A DNA stretch of 64,000 nucleotides from Actinomadura coerulea (GCF_014208105.1 NZ_JACHMQ010000001.1:1984001-2048000), one strand, 5' to 3'. Numbered from the stretch's first letter, positions 1-10,000 are shown. Notes: a model not told the origin generated them from the letters alone. Numbers and translations: made by a program.

Positions 1-728
1 TCCTCGTCTCGCTGGTGCTCGCGGGCGTCGCCATGGCGGGGACGGGCCTGATGGTGACCCAGTACCTGCAGGACGTTCTGGGGCACTCGCCGCTGGCCTC
101 GGCCGTGCTGTTCGCGCCGATGGGGCTGGGCGTCGCGGCCGGGACGATGGCGGCGCCCGCGCTGGCCAAGCGGATCCGCCCGGCCACCGCGATCGCCTCC
201 GGCCTGGCGGTCTCGGCGGCGGGCTGCCTCCCGCTGACGGTGTCGGACGGGCTCGTGCCCGTCATCGCCGGTATCACCGTCCTGGCCCTCGGCACCGGCC
301 CGCTGTTCGCGCTGGGGACCGGCCTGGTGGTCGGGTCCGTCCCGCCCGAGCGCGCGGGCTCGGCGGCGTCGATGTCGGAGACCGGCAACTACCTCGGCGG
401 ATCGCTGGGCCTCGCGGTCATCGGCGTGATCGGCGCCGCCGTCTACCAGGCCCGGATGGACCACGTCGGCGGTGCCGCGGGCCGCACCCTGGCCGGCGCC
501 GTCGCCGACAGCGGCCACCTGCCGCCCGCGCGGGCCGAGGAGCTGCTGGACGGCGCCCGCGCCGCGTTCACCGCGGGCCTGCACCTCACCGGCGCCATCG
601 CCGCCGCGATCTTCGTCGTGCTCGCCGTCCTCGTGGCGGCGTCGGCCCGCCGCGGCGCGGCCGCGGAGCCCGCGCCGGCCGCGGAGACGGCGTCCGAGGG
701 AGCCGGGGCCCGGTCAGCAGCGGTGTGA
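1..728 (+). CDS. MFS drug exporter (DHA2/EmrB type), C-terminal part
   Basis: This gene is cut by the window start; the first whole codon is at position 3 and about 241 residues are visible. They form alternating hydrophobic helices of a major facilitator transporter, ending in a last helix near residues 195-215 and an Ala/Glu-rich cytoplasmic tail. The stretch around GSAASMSETGNYLGGSLGLA is typical of the last third of 14-helix DHA2 proton-drug antiporters (EmrB/QacA group). Such proteins export hydrophobic drugs or metabolites across the cytoplasmic membrane; the substrate cannot be told from this end. The gene converges with the AhpD-like gene. Family assignment is fairly sure, the role is inferred. 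Confidence 0.8.
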   Translation, partial: LVSLVLAGVAMAGTGLMVTQYLQDVLGHSPLASAVLFAPMGLGVAAGTMAAPALAKRIRPATAIASGLAVSAAGCLPLTVSDGLVPVIAGITVLALGTGPLFALGTGLVVGSVPPERAGSAASMSETGNYLGGSLGLAVIGVIGAAVYQARMDHVGGAAGRTLAGAVADSGHLPPARAEELLDGARAAFTAGLHLTGAIAAAIFVVLAVLVAASARRGAAAEPAPAAETASEGAGARSAAV

Positions 729-750
729 GGGGGCGGTGTGGGGGGCGGTG

Positions 751-1305
751 TCAGGAGGGGGCCGTCCACTCCTGCTCCTTCCACGCCGGGTCGAGCGGCG
801 TGTGGGCGATGTGGTTGGTGTAGTTGGACAGGGTCTTCATGCCGACGCCGAGGACGACGTCGAGGACGTGGCGGCGGGTGTGGCCGGCGGCCAGGAACGC
901 CTCGACGTCCGCGTCGTCCACCCAGCCGCGCCGCGTGACCATGGCGCCGGTGAGGCGGCGGACGGCCTCCAGCGCGGGGTCGTCCAGGGCCCGTCCCGCG
1001 CGCAGCGCCTCCACGATCCCGGCGGGGACGCCGGCCCGCAGGGCCACCGTGGAGTGGGCGGCCACGCAGTACTCGCAGCCGTTCAGCACGCTCGCGGTGA
1101 TCAGAACGGCGTGCTTGGCGTGCTTTGGCAGCGACGACTTGTTGAACTGCTCCGACAGGGCGTTGTAGCCGGCGAGCAGCTCCGGCGACTCGGCCATCAC
1201 GCCGTTGAGCGTGGTGACGAACCCCATCCGCTTCTTGGCGGCCTCCAGTTGCGGGCGGGCCTCGCCGGGGGCGTCGGTCTCGTCGTAGACGGTGAACTCG
1301 GCCAT
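751..1305 (-). CDS. Carboxymuconolactone decarboxylase/AhpD-like peroxidase
   Basis: A 184-residue protein of the CMD/AhpD fold. The redox motif is visible as Cys77-Glu-Tyr-Cys80 with His84 (NGCEYCVAAHS), the arrangement used by alkylhydroperoxidase D-type enzymes to reduce peroxides or disulfides in the cytoplasm. The ATG at 1305 is preceded by a good ribosome site (TAAGGAGACG). It lies 21 bases downstream of the TetR gene ending at 1327 on the same strand, so the two probably form a regulator-enzyme operon controlled by the dyad at 1938-1957. The family also contains true decarboxylases, but the CxxC motif favours a peroxidase or disulfide role. Confidence 0.85.
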   Translation of the reverse strand: MAEFTVYDETDAPGEARPQLEAAKKRMGFVTTLNGVMAESPELLAGYNALSEQFNKSSLPKHAKHAVLITASVLNGCEYCVAAHSTVALRAGVPAGIVEALRAGRALDDPALEAVRRLTGAMVTRRGWVDDADVEAFLAAGHTRRHVLDVVLGVGMKTLSNYTNHIAHTPLDPAWKEQEWTAPS

Positions 1306-1326
1306 CGTCGTCTCCTTAACGGGTCG

Positions 1327-1920
1327 TCAGGGGAGTGGAGAGAGGGAGCGCAGGGCGGCGTCCACCGAGTCCGCCAGTTCGCCGGGGCCCGCGCCGGCGC
1401 GAGAGCGCATGTTCACCCCGTAGGCCAGCAGCGCCAGCATCTGCGCGGCGGAGCGCACGTCCACGTCGCCGCGCAGCTGCCCGTGCTCGCGGGCGGCGGC
1501 GAGGGCGGTGCGCATCGCGGTGCACAGCGCCTCGTGGTGGGCGTCGAGCACCTCCCGCTCACCGGCGTCGTCGCCGTCCTGCGCGGCGTGGGCGTTGGAC
1601 ACCATGCAGCCCCAGCGGGCGTACTCGCCGGAGCACCGCGCGGCGACGAGCCCGTCGAAGAACGCGGCGATGCCCGGCAGGCCCCGCCCGTCGGCGGCGA
1701 GCCGGTCGAACACCGGACGCGACTGCCGGTCGACGTAGCGGCGCAGCGCCGCCACGTACAGGTCCCGCTTGCCGCCGAACGTCGCGTACAGGCTGGACCG
1801 GTTGATCCCGGTCTCGGCCACCACCTCGGCGATGCCCGTCGCGGCGGCGCCGCGCCGCCAGAACAGCCGCACCGCCCGGTCCAGGACGGCGTCGGGATCG
1901 AAGTGCTTGACGTCGGGCAC
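1327..1920 (-). CDS. TetR-family regulator of the downstream AhpD gene
   Basis: The N-terminal TetR helix-turn-helix is clear (GIAEVVAETGINRSSLYATF, then GGKRDLY), followed by an all-helical ligand domain; 197 residues from GTG at 1920. An ATG at 1965 is possible, but it would put the whole operator dyad inside the coding region and add a tail not typical of the family, so GTG 1920 is preferred. The gene is co-directional with and just upstream of the CMD/AhpD gene. It likely represses its own operon and responds to an electrophile or oxidant; the ligand is unknown. Confidence 0.85.
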   Translation of the reverse strand: MPDVKHFDPDAVLDRAVRLFWRRGAAATGIAEVVAETGINRSSLYATFGGKRDLYVAALRRYVDRQSRPVFDRLAADGRGLPGIAAFFDGLVAARCSGEYARWGCMVSNAHAAQDGDDAGEREVLDAHHEALCTAMRTALAAAREHGQLRGDVDVRSAAQMLALLAYGVNMRSRAGAGPGELADSVDAALRSLSPLP

Positions 1921-1937
1921 GGCCCCGCACCCCCTAA

Positions 1938-1957
1938 CTTGGAATGGTCGTTCCAAG
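1938..1957. promoter_or_regulatory. Operator dyad upstream of TetR-AhpD operon
   Basis: The sequence cttggaatggtcgttccaag has perfect 7-base outer arms (CTTGGAA and TTCCAAG) around a 6-base centre. It begins 18 bases upstream of the preferred GTG start of the TetR gene. Size and position fit an autoregulatory TetR operator. It also argues against the longer gene start at 1965. Confidence 0.65.
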
Positions 1958-2008
1958 ATTGGCACGCGGGCGCGGCGGCGCGCAAGAGGACGGCGGGACG
2001 AGAAAGGG

Positions 2009-2671
2009 TCAGGCGAGGCCGGCGTCGTGGGCCAGCAGAGCGATCTGGGTGCGGTTGTCCAGGTCGAGCTTGGTCAGGACGCTGGAGACGTGCGCCTTGA
2101 CCGTGGGCACGCTCATGAACAGCTCGGCGGCGATGTCGGCGTTGGACCCCCCGCGGGCGATCGCTAGGACCACCTCGTTCTCGCGAGGGCTCAGCCGGGC
2201 GAGCGCCGCGCGTGCGCGCTGGTAGGCGCCGGCCTCCACCGCCGCGCGGTCCATGAGGCGGCGGGTGATGCGCGGCGACAGGATCGGGTCGCCGGCGGCG
2301 ACCTGCCGCACGGCGTGGACGATCTGGTCCGGCGGGGTGTCCTTCAGCAGGAACCCGCTGGCGCCCGCGCGCAGCGCGTGCAGGATGTTCTCGTCGGAGT
2401 CGAAGGTCGTCAGCACGATGACCTCCGGCGGGTTCACCCGGGCCCGCAGCCTGCGGGTCGCGGTGATCCCGTCCACGCGCGGCATCCGCAGGTCCATCAG
2501 CACGACGTCGGGGGCGTGCGCGTCGACGGCCGCGGGCACCTCGTCGCCGTCGGCGGCCTCGCCCGCCACGGTGATGCCGCCCGTCCCGTCCAGCATCATC
2601 GACAGCCCGGCACGGACGAGGGCGTCGTCGTCGACGATCAGGACGCGCAGGGGGTGGCTCACGCGGGCCAT
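2009..2671 (-). CDS. NarL/LuxR-family response regulator
   Basis: A 220-residue cytoplasmic response regulator. The receiver domain (about residues 8-125) has the acidic pocket DDD at 14-16, phospho-acceptor Asp60 in VVLMDLRMP and the conserved Lys in FLLKDTPP. The C-terminal LuxR helix-turn-helix (about 155-215) has LSPRENEVV and SVPTVKAHVSSVLTKL. Its start overlaps the 3' end of the kinase gene by 13 bases, so the pair is translationally coupled. Targets are unknown; in such pairs a nearby transporter operon is often the target. Confidence 0.93.
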   Translation of the reverse strand: MARVSHPLRVLIVDDDALVRAGLSMMLDGTGGITVAGEAADGDEVPAAVDAHAPDVVLMDLRMPRVDGITATRRLRARVNPPEVIVLTTFDSDENILHALRAGASGFLLKDTPPDQIVHAVRQVAAGDPILSPRITRRLMDRAAVEAGAYQRARAALARLSPRENEVVLAIARGGSNADIAAELFMSVPTVKAHVSSVLTKLDLDNRTQIALLAHDAGLA

Positions 2672-3819
2672 GGTAGCCAGGCGCGCAGCCGGAACTCGCC
2701 CTCGGCGGCCTGGTGGTCCAGCCGCCCGCCCGCCAGCCGCACCCGCTCGGTCAGCCCCACCAGCCCCGTCCCGCTGCCGGGCGCCAGCGGCCCCGCGCCG
2801 TCCTCGGGCAGCGGGTTGCGGATGTCGACCACGAGCCGGCCTCCCGGCCGCCCCTCCAGCACCACCCGGACGGGACGCCCCGCGGCGTGCTTGCGGGCGT
2901 TGGTCAGGCCCTCCTGCACGACCCGGTACGCGGTGCGCCCGGCCGCCGCCGGAAGCGCGGACGCGCCGACCGTCGCGTCGCGCAGCTCCACCTGCCCGCC
3001 CGCGTCGCGGGACTCCTCCACCAGCCGGGGCACGTCCTCCAGGACGGGCTGGGGCCGGTCATCCTCGTCGGCGTCCTCGGCGCGCAGCAGCAGGATCACC
3101 TCGCGCAGCTCGTCGAGCGCCTGGTGCACCCCGGTACGGATCACCCCGGCGGCGTGCGACAGCTTCTCCGGCGGGGCGTCCGGCCGGTACTCCAGCGCGC
3201 CCGCGTAGGTCGCCAGCAGCGACAGCCGATGGGCGAGCACGTCGTGCATCTCCCGGGCGATCCGGGTCCGCTCGGCCATGCGGGCCTCGGCGACCCGCCG
3301 GCCCTGCTCGGCCTCGGCGCGCCGAGCCCGCTCGGTCAGCGACATCAGCAGCTCCCGGCGCGCCCGCGCCAGCGCGCCCCAGCCGACCATCGCGCCGTAA
3401 CCGAAGGCGATGAGCAGCAGCCACCAGCCGAAGGAGATGCCCCGGTTCGGCTGCCACAGCCCCTGCACGAGGTGCGCCGCGACTCCCGCCGCGCCGACCA
3501 GCGTCGCCACCCGGAACGGGCGCCGCTGCGCGACCTGCAACACGCCCATGCTGGCCGCCGGGGTGGCGGTGGGGGACAGCGCCGCCAGCACGGTCAGCGC
3601 CGTGGCGACGCCCACCGGCCGCCAGAGCAGCAGCGGTGACAGCAGCCAGCTCGCCAGGGCTACCGTGATGTCGAGGGCCAGGACGGCGCCGGTCACGTCC
3701 GCGCTGAAACGGCCCCACAGCGTCAGCGCGCCCAGGGCGCCCGCCGCCGCGGAGACCAAGGCCGCGTGCCGGAGCAGGCGCCGCGGGTCGTGCCCCGCCT
3801 GCTGGAACGTCTCGCTCAC
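2659..3819 (-). CDS. NarL-type sensor histidine kinase (HisKA_3)
   Basis: A 386-residue membrane kinase starting with GTG. Hydrophobic helices fill about residues 15-150. The dimerisation box has phospho-acceptor His192 in RTRIAREMHDVLAHR (HisKA_3 type), and the ATP-binding domain lies near the C-terminus (N box around ERVQEGLTNARKHA-like residues, later GTGLVGLTERV). It is upstream of and overlaps the response regulator at 2009-2671, forming a two-component operon. The signal is unknown: the sensor part is only transmembrane helices, as in kinases that sense membrane-acting compounds. Confidence 0.92.
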   Translation of the reverse strand: MSETFQQAGHDPRRLLRHAALVSAAAGALGALTLWGRFSADVTGAVLALDITVALASWLLSPLLLWRPVGVATALTVLAALSPTATPAASMGVLQVAQRRPFRVATLVGAAGVAAHLVQGLWQPNRGISFGWWLLLIAFGYGAMVGWGALARARRELLMSLTERARRAEAEQGRRVAEARMAERTRIAREMHDVLAHRLSLLATYAGALEYRPDAPPEKLSHAAGVIRTGVHQALDELREVILLLRAEDADEDDRPQPVLEDVPRLVEESRDAGGQVELRDATVGASALPAAAGRTAYRVVQEGLTNARKHAAGRPVRVVLEGRPGGRLVVDIRNPLPEDGAGPLAPGSGTGLVGLTERVRLAGGRLDHQAAEGEFRLRAWLPWPA

Positions 3820-4089
3820 GGGCCGAGGCTAGCCGCAGGGGCCGCGCGCCGACACCGACCAAAGTCGGTGCCCGCCCGTACCGCGGGCGGACCCGCTCTC
3901 GCCCCGCGCCCGATGAGCCGGCCGCGCCCGTGCGGCCACGCTGCCGGACATGAACGAGTCACGGCGAAGGGAAGAGCGCATGTCCGGAGGTTCCCCGGCC
4001 TCGGCCGTTCGGCCCGTCCGTCGCCTCGGCGAGTCGTCGATCGCCGCCTGAAGGTCCCGCACAAGGAGGGCCGGACGGAGGGGACGCCT

Positions 4090-4764
4090 TCACTGAGCGG
4101 CAGGACCGACCAGGCCGGATTCGTAGGCGATGATCACCAGCTGGGCCCGGTCACGCGCGAGGAGCTTGGTGAGCAGGCGGCCTATGTAGGTCTTCACGGT
4201 GGCCAGGCTCAGGTGCAGGTGGTCGGCGATCTCGGTGTTGGACAGGCCGCGGGCGACAAGGGTGAGGACCTGGCGCTCCCGGTCGGTGACGCCGTCGAGG
4301 ACGCGCGGGAGCGGGTTCGCGGTTCGGGGCTGGCGGGCGAACTCGGCGATGAGGCGGCGGGTCACCGTGGGCGCCAGAAGTGCCTCGCCGGCGGCCACGA
4401 CGCGGATGGCGTCGAGCAGGTCGGCCGGCGGGGTGTCCTTGAGCAGGAAGCCGGCGGCGCCGGCGCGCAGGGCCGCGAAGACGTGGGCGTCCACGTCGAA
4501 CATGGTCAGCATGAGCACTCGGACGTCCGCGGTGTCGGTGGCCTGGTGGATCCGGCGGGTGGCCTCGATGCCGTCCAGGCGGGGCATGCGCACGTCCATC
4601 AGGACGACGTCGGGCCGCAGGGCGCGCGCCAGTTCGACGGCCTCGGCGCCGGTGGCGGCCTCGCCGACCGCGGTGAGGTCGGAGGTGGTCTCGATGAGGG
4701 CGCGGAAGCTGCCGCGCAGAAGGGCCTGGTCATCGGCGACCAGGACGCGGATCGGTTCGGTCAC
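4090..4764 (-). CDS. NarL/LuxR-family response regulator
   Basis: A 224-residue response regulator: receiver domain with Asp57 in VVLMDVRMP and LLKDTPP, and LuxR helix-turn-helix near the C-terminus (VTDRERQVL, SLATVKTYIGRLLTKL). A longer open frame runs to 4983, but GTG at 4764 overlaps the kinase stop as GTGA and gives a standard N-terminus (TEPIRVLVADDQ). This is the second kinase/regulator pair in 4 kb, on the same strand as the first but separated by about 270 bases with no recognisable gene. Its targets are unknown. Confidence 0.92.
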   Translation of the reverse strand: MTEPIRVLVADDQALLRGSFRALIETTSDLTAVGEAATGAEAVELARALRPDVVLMDVRMPRLDGIEATRRIHQATDTADVRVLMLTMFDVDAHVFAALRAGAAGFLLKDTPPADLLDAIRVVAAGEALLAPTVTRRLIAEFARQPRTANPLPRVLDGVTDRERQVLTLVARGLSNTEIADHLHLSLATVKTYIGRLLTKLLARDRAQLVIIAYESGLVGPAAQ

Positions 4765-5978
4765 CGGCCGGCTCCCCGGGAGTACGGGAGTGTGGCCGTG
4801 ACCTCGAAGCCGCCCTCGGGACGGGGCCGGGCGCTGAACGCGCCGCCGTACATCGCGGTGCGTTCCCGCATTCCGACCAGTCCGTGCCCGCCGGGGCCCG
4901 GTTCGGGAGCCGTGCGGGCCGTCCCGTCGTCCACCACCTGGATCCCCACCTGATGGGACGAGACGTCTACCGTGACCCGGCAATGGGTGGGAGCCGCGTG
5001 CTTGGCCACGTTGGTGAGGGCCTCCTGCACGATCCGGTAGACGGTGAGCCGCAGCGCTTCGGGAAGCTCGTGTTCACCGGACACCGCCAGTTCGACCTCC
5101 ACCCCGGCGGCCCGGACGCGCTCCACCAGATCCGCCAGGCCGTCGATGCCCGCCCGGCTGAGATCGGTGCCCGGCACGCCGTCGCGGCGCAGCATCTGGA
5201 GCAGGCGCCGCATCTCGGCCAGGGCCTCGCGGCTGGTCGTCTCGATCACCCGCAGTGCCTGGACGGCCTCCTCGGGACGCGCCTCGGCGATGTGGTTGGC
5301 GACCCCCGCCTTGACGGCGATCAGGCCCATGCCGTGCGTGACCACGTCGTGCAGTTCCCGGGCGATCCGCAGCCGCTCGTCGGCCAGGATCTGGCGCGCC
5401 CGCTGCTCCCGCACGCACGCGGCGTGCCACCTGCGGCGCCGCAGCAGGTATCCGGCCAGCCAGCCGCCGGCGGGCAGCAGCGAGGCGGCCGCCGTCCAGC
5501 CGGCGGCCGCCCCCAGGCCGTACCGGGGGTGGACGGTCTGGGCGACCGCCGCGGCCGCGGTCGCCGCGGCGACGCACCCGCCCAGCGCGCGGGCCGACCG
5601 TCGCGGCGGCGCGATGGCCGCGACGGTGCCGAGCACGAGCGCGGTCGCCGCGAACGGATCCCATAGCACGCCGGCCACGGCCGCGACCGACGACAGGGCC
5701 ACCGCCGTCGCCAACGCACGCCCCGGCCACAGCCGCCGGACGGCCACGACCGAGCCCAGTGCGATCGCCATCAGGCAGGACGCCGGGAAGACGGGGGTGA
5801 AGTCCGGCCGGTCCTTGAGCATGTTCCCGGCGACCACCACGTCCACGGCGACCAGCGCCACGGCCAGGGGGATGTCGAGGGCGAGCATGCGGCCCCTGCG
5901 CAGCAGATGCGCCTGGCGGGCCTCGAAGTCGGCTTCGTCCACGGAGCGCACGTTATCGGCGCAGGTCACTCGCCGCAT
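4761..5978 (-). CDS. NarL-type sensor histidine kinase (HisKA_3)
   Basis: A membrane kinase with several hydrophobic helices, then the HisKA_3 box RIARELHDVVTHG and a HATPase domain ending in GHGLVGMRERTAMYGG. The start is uncertain: ATG 5978 is chosen (405 residues), GTG 5951 is also possible, and the open frame extends to 6134 without support. A perfect dyad at 5993-6008 lies just upstream of ATG 5978, which argues against the longest form. It is coupled to the response regulator at 4090-4764 by a GTGA overlap. The signal is unknown. Confidence 0.9.
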   Translation of the reverse strand: MRRVTCADNVRSVDEADFEARQAHLLRRGRMLALDIPLAVALVAVDVVVAGNMLKDRPDFTPVFPASCLMAIALGSVVAVRRLWPGRALATAVALSSVAAVAGVLWDPFAATALVLGTVAAIAPPRRSARALGGCVAAATAAAAVAQTVHPRYGLGAAAGWTAAASLLPAGGWLAGYLLRRRRWHAACVREQRARQILADERLRIARELHDVVTHGMGLIAVKAGVANHIAEARPEEAVQALRVIETTSREALAEMRRLLQMLRRDGVPGTDLSRAGIDGLADLVERVRAAGVEVELAVSGEHELPEALRLTVYRIVQEALTNVAKHAAPTHCRVTVDVSSHQVGIQVVDDGTARTAPEPGPGGHGLVGMRERTAMYGGAFSARPRPEGGFEVTATLPYSRGAGR

Positions 5979-5992
5979 CCGACCAGAATGGA

Positions 5993-6008
5993 TCATCCCT
6001 GGGGATGA
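5993..6008. promoter_or_regulatory. Inverted repeat between kinase and membrane-protein genes
   Basis: tcatccctggggatga has perfect 7-base arms around TG. It sits in the divergent gap between the kinase gene (leftward) and the membrane-protein gene (rightward from 6110), a good place for an operator. The binding protein is unknown; the neighbouring LuxR-type regulator is one candidate. Confidence 0.4.
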
Positions 6009-6109
6009 AGGCGCCGCCAATTCCTCGAGCGGTGTCCGCAGAGGTCTGAACCCGGAATGTCGGCTATAGGTCGATCCTCTGAGATATGCGGTGAGGGCAG
6101 CCTGTGGGC

Positions 6110-6838
6110 ATGTCTTCGACCCAGCCTCCGGCACACGTCGTCTTCGCGTTCCCGGGGCGGTGGCTCGCCGGAACCTCGATGCTCCTCGGGCCCGTCCTGC
6201 TGCTGTCCGGGGTGCTCCTCAGAGCGAGATTCCACTTCTTCTTCCCCGACCAGCTGGCCGCCTATGACCGGCACCCGATGCTGATGACGGCGTCCTACGG
6301 CTGCTTCGCGGCCGGGACCGTGGCCCTGTGGCCGGCCGTCAGCGCCCTGGCCCTGCGCATCGGCGCCGTCCGGCCGGCGCCGGCGGCGATCGGCGGCGGC
6401 CTGATCCTGGTGGGGCTGTTCGCCCGCACGTTCCATGCCGGCGTGGACCACCTGGCCTTCGGGCTCGTTGACGCTCAGGGGCGGCCGTCGACCACCGCGG
6501 CCGTGGCCGACTCGTACCAGGCGTTCCACATCTTCCAGTACACCTCGTTCGCGATCATGCTCGGCTGGCCCGTGCTGGCGATCGGGGCCTGGCGCTCCGG
6601 CGTGCTCGGCCCGGTGCGCTCGCTCGGGCTGGCACTCATGGCGCTCCTGCCGCTGGGGGTGCTGAAGGGGACGACGCCGTTGTCGATCGCCGGTGCGGCG
6701 GGCCTGTGCTTCGTGTTCGTGCCCCTCGGACTGGCCGCCCTCGCGGAGGGCCCCCGCCCCGACCGCCGGTCGGTGGCCCGGTTCGGCGTCGCCGCCTTGG
6801 CGGCGGTGCTCCTCGCCCTCGTCTCCTCCCTGGGATGA
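6110..6838 (+). CDS. Polytopic membrane protein of unknown function
   Basis: A 242-residue hydrophobic protein with about six membrane helices (roughly residues 12-35, 55-75, 85-110, 140-165, 170-190 and 215-240) and short loops. I do not recognise the family. ATG 6110 is preferred over GTG 6104. It is transcribed away from the second two-component system across a gap with the dyad at 5993-6008, so it may be a target of that system; this is inference from position only. Confidence 0.7.
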   Translation: MSSTQPPAHVVFAFPGRWLAGTSMLLGPVLLLSGVLLRARFHFFFPDQLAAYDRHPMLMTASYGCFAAGTVALWPAVSALALRIGAVRPAPAAIGGGLILVGLFARTFHAGVDHLAFGLVDAQGRPSTTAAVADSYQAFHIFQYTSFAIMLGWPVLAIGAWRSGVLGPVRSLGLALMALLPLGVLKGTTPLSIAGAAGLCFVFVPLGLAALAEGPRPDRRSVARFGVAALAAVLLALVSSLG

Positions 6839-6851
6839 GGACGGGGAATCC

Positions 6852-6870
6852 AGGCATCGGACAGATGCCT
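6852..6870. terminator. Short inverted repeat before rpoB
   Basis: AGGCATC and GATGCCT are perfect 7-base arms around GGACA, 14 bases after the membrane-protein stop. It may be a weak terminator separating that gene from rpoB. There is no T-run, so an operator role is possible. Confidence 0.35.
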
Positions 6871-6939
6871 TCCGGGGCTTTGGGCCGCCCGGGTTGACGG
6901 GAGCGAAGCGCGCGTGTCATCCTGGTTCCGGGATCGAGG

Positions 6940-6945
6940 TTGACA
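6940..6945 (+). promoter_or_regulatory. TTGACA -35-like hexamer upstream of rpoB
   Basis: A perfect TTGACA lies in an AT-rich patch (ttgacaatttaagtatg) 148 bases upstream of the rpoB TTG start. It is the best -35 candidate in this gap, but no good -10 hexamer sits at the usual 17-base spacing. This lone rpoB must have its own promoter, because the upstream gene is unrelated. Confidence 0.35.
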
Positions 6946-7092
6946 ATTTAAGTATGTGTGGACAGTTGTCTGCATTCTGCTCTATGCTGCCCTTCCGCGC
7001 TCGCCTCGACGTCCCCTCCCTCCGTATCGGCCGTGATGTCGTCCGGCGTGCGCGTCGCCATTCCGCCGCGAGCCCTCGGAAGGACCCACCTG

Positions 7093-10000
7093 TTGGCAGC
7101 CTCGCGCACCGCTTCCGCCGTACCCGCCGGTCCCCGCCGCGTCTCTTTCTCCCGCCTCCACGAGCCCCTCGAGGTTCCCGACCTGCTCGCCCTGCAGACC
7201 AACTCCTTCGACTGGCTGGTCGGAAACGAGCGCTGGAAGGCGCGGGTCGAGGAGGCTCGCCGGGCCGGGCGCCGGGACGTCCCGGCGCAGTCGGGGCTGG
7301 AGGAGATCTTCGAAGAGATCAGTCCGATCGAGGACTTCTCCGGGACCATGTCCCTGTCGTTCCGGGATCACCGGTTCGAGCCTCCGAAGTACTCCGTGGA
7401 GGAGTGCAAGGACAAGGACATGACGTACTCCGCCCCGATGTTCGTCACGGCGGAGTTCATCAACAACACCACCGGTGAGATCAAGAGCCAGACGGTGTTC
7501 ATGGGCGACTTCCCGCTCATGAGCCCGAAGGGGACGTTCATCGCCAACGGCACCGAGCGGGTGGTCACGTCCCAGCTGACGCGTTCGCCGGGAGTGTACT
7601 TCGACCGGGCGCTGGACAAGGCGTCGGACAAGGACATCTACGGGTGCCGGGTGATCCCGAGTCGGGGTGCCTGGCTTGAGTTCGAGATCGATAAGCGCGA
7701 CAACGTGGGTGTGCGCATCGACCGCAAGCGCAAGCAGCCGGTGACGGTGCTGCTGAAGGCGCTGGGGTGGGATGAGGCGCGGATCCGGGAGCGGTTCGGC
7801 TCGTATGAGTCGATCAATGTGACGCTGGAGAAGGATCACACTTCCGGGCAGGATGACGCGCTGCTGGACATCTACCGCAAGCTGCGTCCGGGTGAGCCGC
7901 CGACGCGGGAGTCGGCGCAGACGCTGCTGGAGAACCTGTACTTCAATCCCAAGCGGTACGACGTGGCGAAGGTCGGCCGTTACAAGATCAACAAGAAGCT
8001 CGGTCTGGACCTGGACATGAACCAGGGGACGCTGACCGAGGACGATGTCGTGGCCACGATCGAGTATCTGGTGCGGCTGCACGCGGGTGAGGAGGAGGCG
8101 ACCCTGGGCAGTGTGGCGGTGCCGATCGAGGTCGATGACATCGACCACTTCGGCAACCGGCGGCTGCGCACGGTGGGGGAGCTGATCCAGAACCAGGTGC
8201 GTCTGGGGCTGGCCCGCATGGAGCGGGTGGTTCGTGAGCGGATGACGACGCAGGACGTCGAGGCGATCACGCCGCAGACGTTGATCAACATCCGGCCGGT
8301 GGTGGCCTCCATCAAGGAGTTCTTCGGCACCAGCCAGTTGTCGCAGTTCATGGACCAGACCAACCCCCTGGCCGGCCTGACCCACAAGCGCCGCCTGAAC
8401 GCGCTCGGCCCCGGTGGTCTGTCGCGTGAGCGGGCGAGCATGGAGGTCCGTGACGTCCACCCGTCGCACTACGGGCGGATGTGCCCGATCGAGACGCCCG
8501 AAGGCCCCAACATCGGCCTGATGGGGTCCCTGTCGTCCTACGCGCGCGTCAACCCGTTCGGCTTCATCGAGACGCCCTACCGCAAGGTCGTCGAAGGCCG
8601 CGTCACCGACGAGATCGACTACCTGACCGCCGACGTCGAGGACCGCTACGTCATCGCGCAGGCCAACACGCCGATCGGGCCCGACGGCACCTTCGCCGAG
8701 CAGCGGGTTCTCGTCCGCCGCAAGGGCGGTGAGATCGAGGCGATCCGGCCCGACGAGGTCGACTACATGGACGTCTCACCGCGCCAGATGGTGTCCGTGG
8801 CGACGGCGATGATCCCGTTCCTGGAGCACGACGACGCCAACCGGGCGCTGATGGGCTCGAACATGCAGCGCCAGTCGGTGCCGCTGCTGCGCAGTGAGGC
8901 GCCGCTGGTGGGGACGGGCATGGAGTACCGTGCCGCGACCGACGCCGGTGATGTGATCACGGCGGAGAAGGCGGGTTCGGTCGAGGAGGTCTCGGCCGAC
9001 TACGTGACGGTGATGAACGACGACGGCACGCGGACGACGTACCGGGTGTCGAAGTTCAAGCGGTCCAACCAGGGCACGTGCTTCAACCAGAAGCCGATCG
9101 TGGACGAGGGTCAGCGCGTCGAGGTCGGTCAGGTGATCGCCGATGGGCCGTGCACCGATGACGGTGAGATGGCGCTGGGCAAGAACCTGCTGGTGGCGTT
9201 CATGCCGTGGGAGGGCCACAACTACGAAGACGCGATCATCCTGTCGCAGCGGCTGGTGCAGGACGACGTCCTGTCCTCGATCCACATCGAGGAGCACGAG
9301 GTCGACGCCCGTGACACCAAGCTGGGCCCCGAGGAGATCACGCGCGACATCCCCAACGTGTCCGAGGAGGTCCTGGCCGACCTGGACGAGCGGGGCATCA
9401 TCCGGATCGGTGCCGATGTCGTCCCCGGCGACATCCTGGTCGGGAAGGTCACCCCGAAGGGGGAGACCGAGCTGACGCCCGAGGAGCGGCTGCTGCGGGC
9501 GATCTTCGGTGAGAAGGCGCGCGAGGTGCGCGACACCTCGCTGAAGGTGCCGCACGGCGAGCAGGGCAAGGTCATCGGCGTGCGGGTGTTCTCCCGCGAC
9601 GACGGCGACGAGCTCCCGCCCGGCGTGAACGAGCTGGTCCGGGTGTACGTGGCGCAGAAGCGCAAGATCACCGACGGGGACAAGCTCGCCGGCCGGCACG
9701 GCAACAAGGGCGTCATCTCCAAGGTCCTGCCGGTGGAGGACATGCCGTTCCTGGAGGACGGCACCCCCGTCGACATCGTCCTGAACCCCCTGGGCGTGCC
9801 CGGCCGCATGAACGTCGGACAGGTCCTGGAGACCCACCTCGGCTGGATCGCCTCCCGGGGATGGGACATCAGCGGGGTGGAGGAGGAGTGGGCCGGGCGG
9901 CTGAGGGACAAGGGCCTGGACCGCGTCGAGCCGCGCACCAACGTCGCCACCCCCGTCTTCGACGGCGCCGACGAGCAGGAGATCATCGGCCTGCTGGGGA

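Noticed and set aside
472..2100. Long plus-strand open frame of 542 codons across the AhpD and TetR genes
   Set aside because: It is the GC-rich antisense shadow of two convincing minus-strand genes; composition is Arg/Gly/Val-rich with no domain.
6874..6895. ggggctttgggccgcccg upstream of rpoB as a degenerate rifamycin-associated element
   Set aside because: Only the first seven bases and a few inner ones match, and symmetry is lost; chance similarity is likelier.
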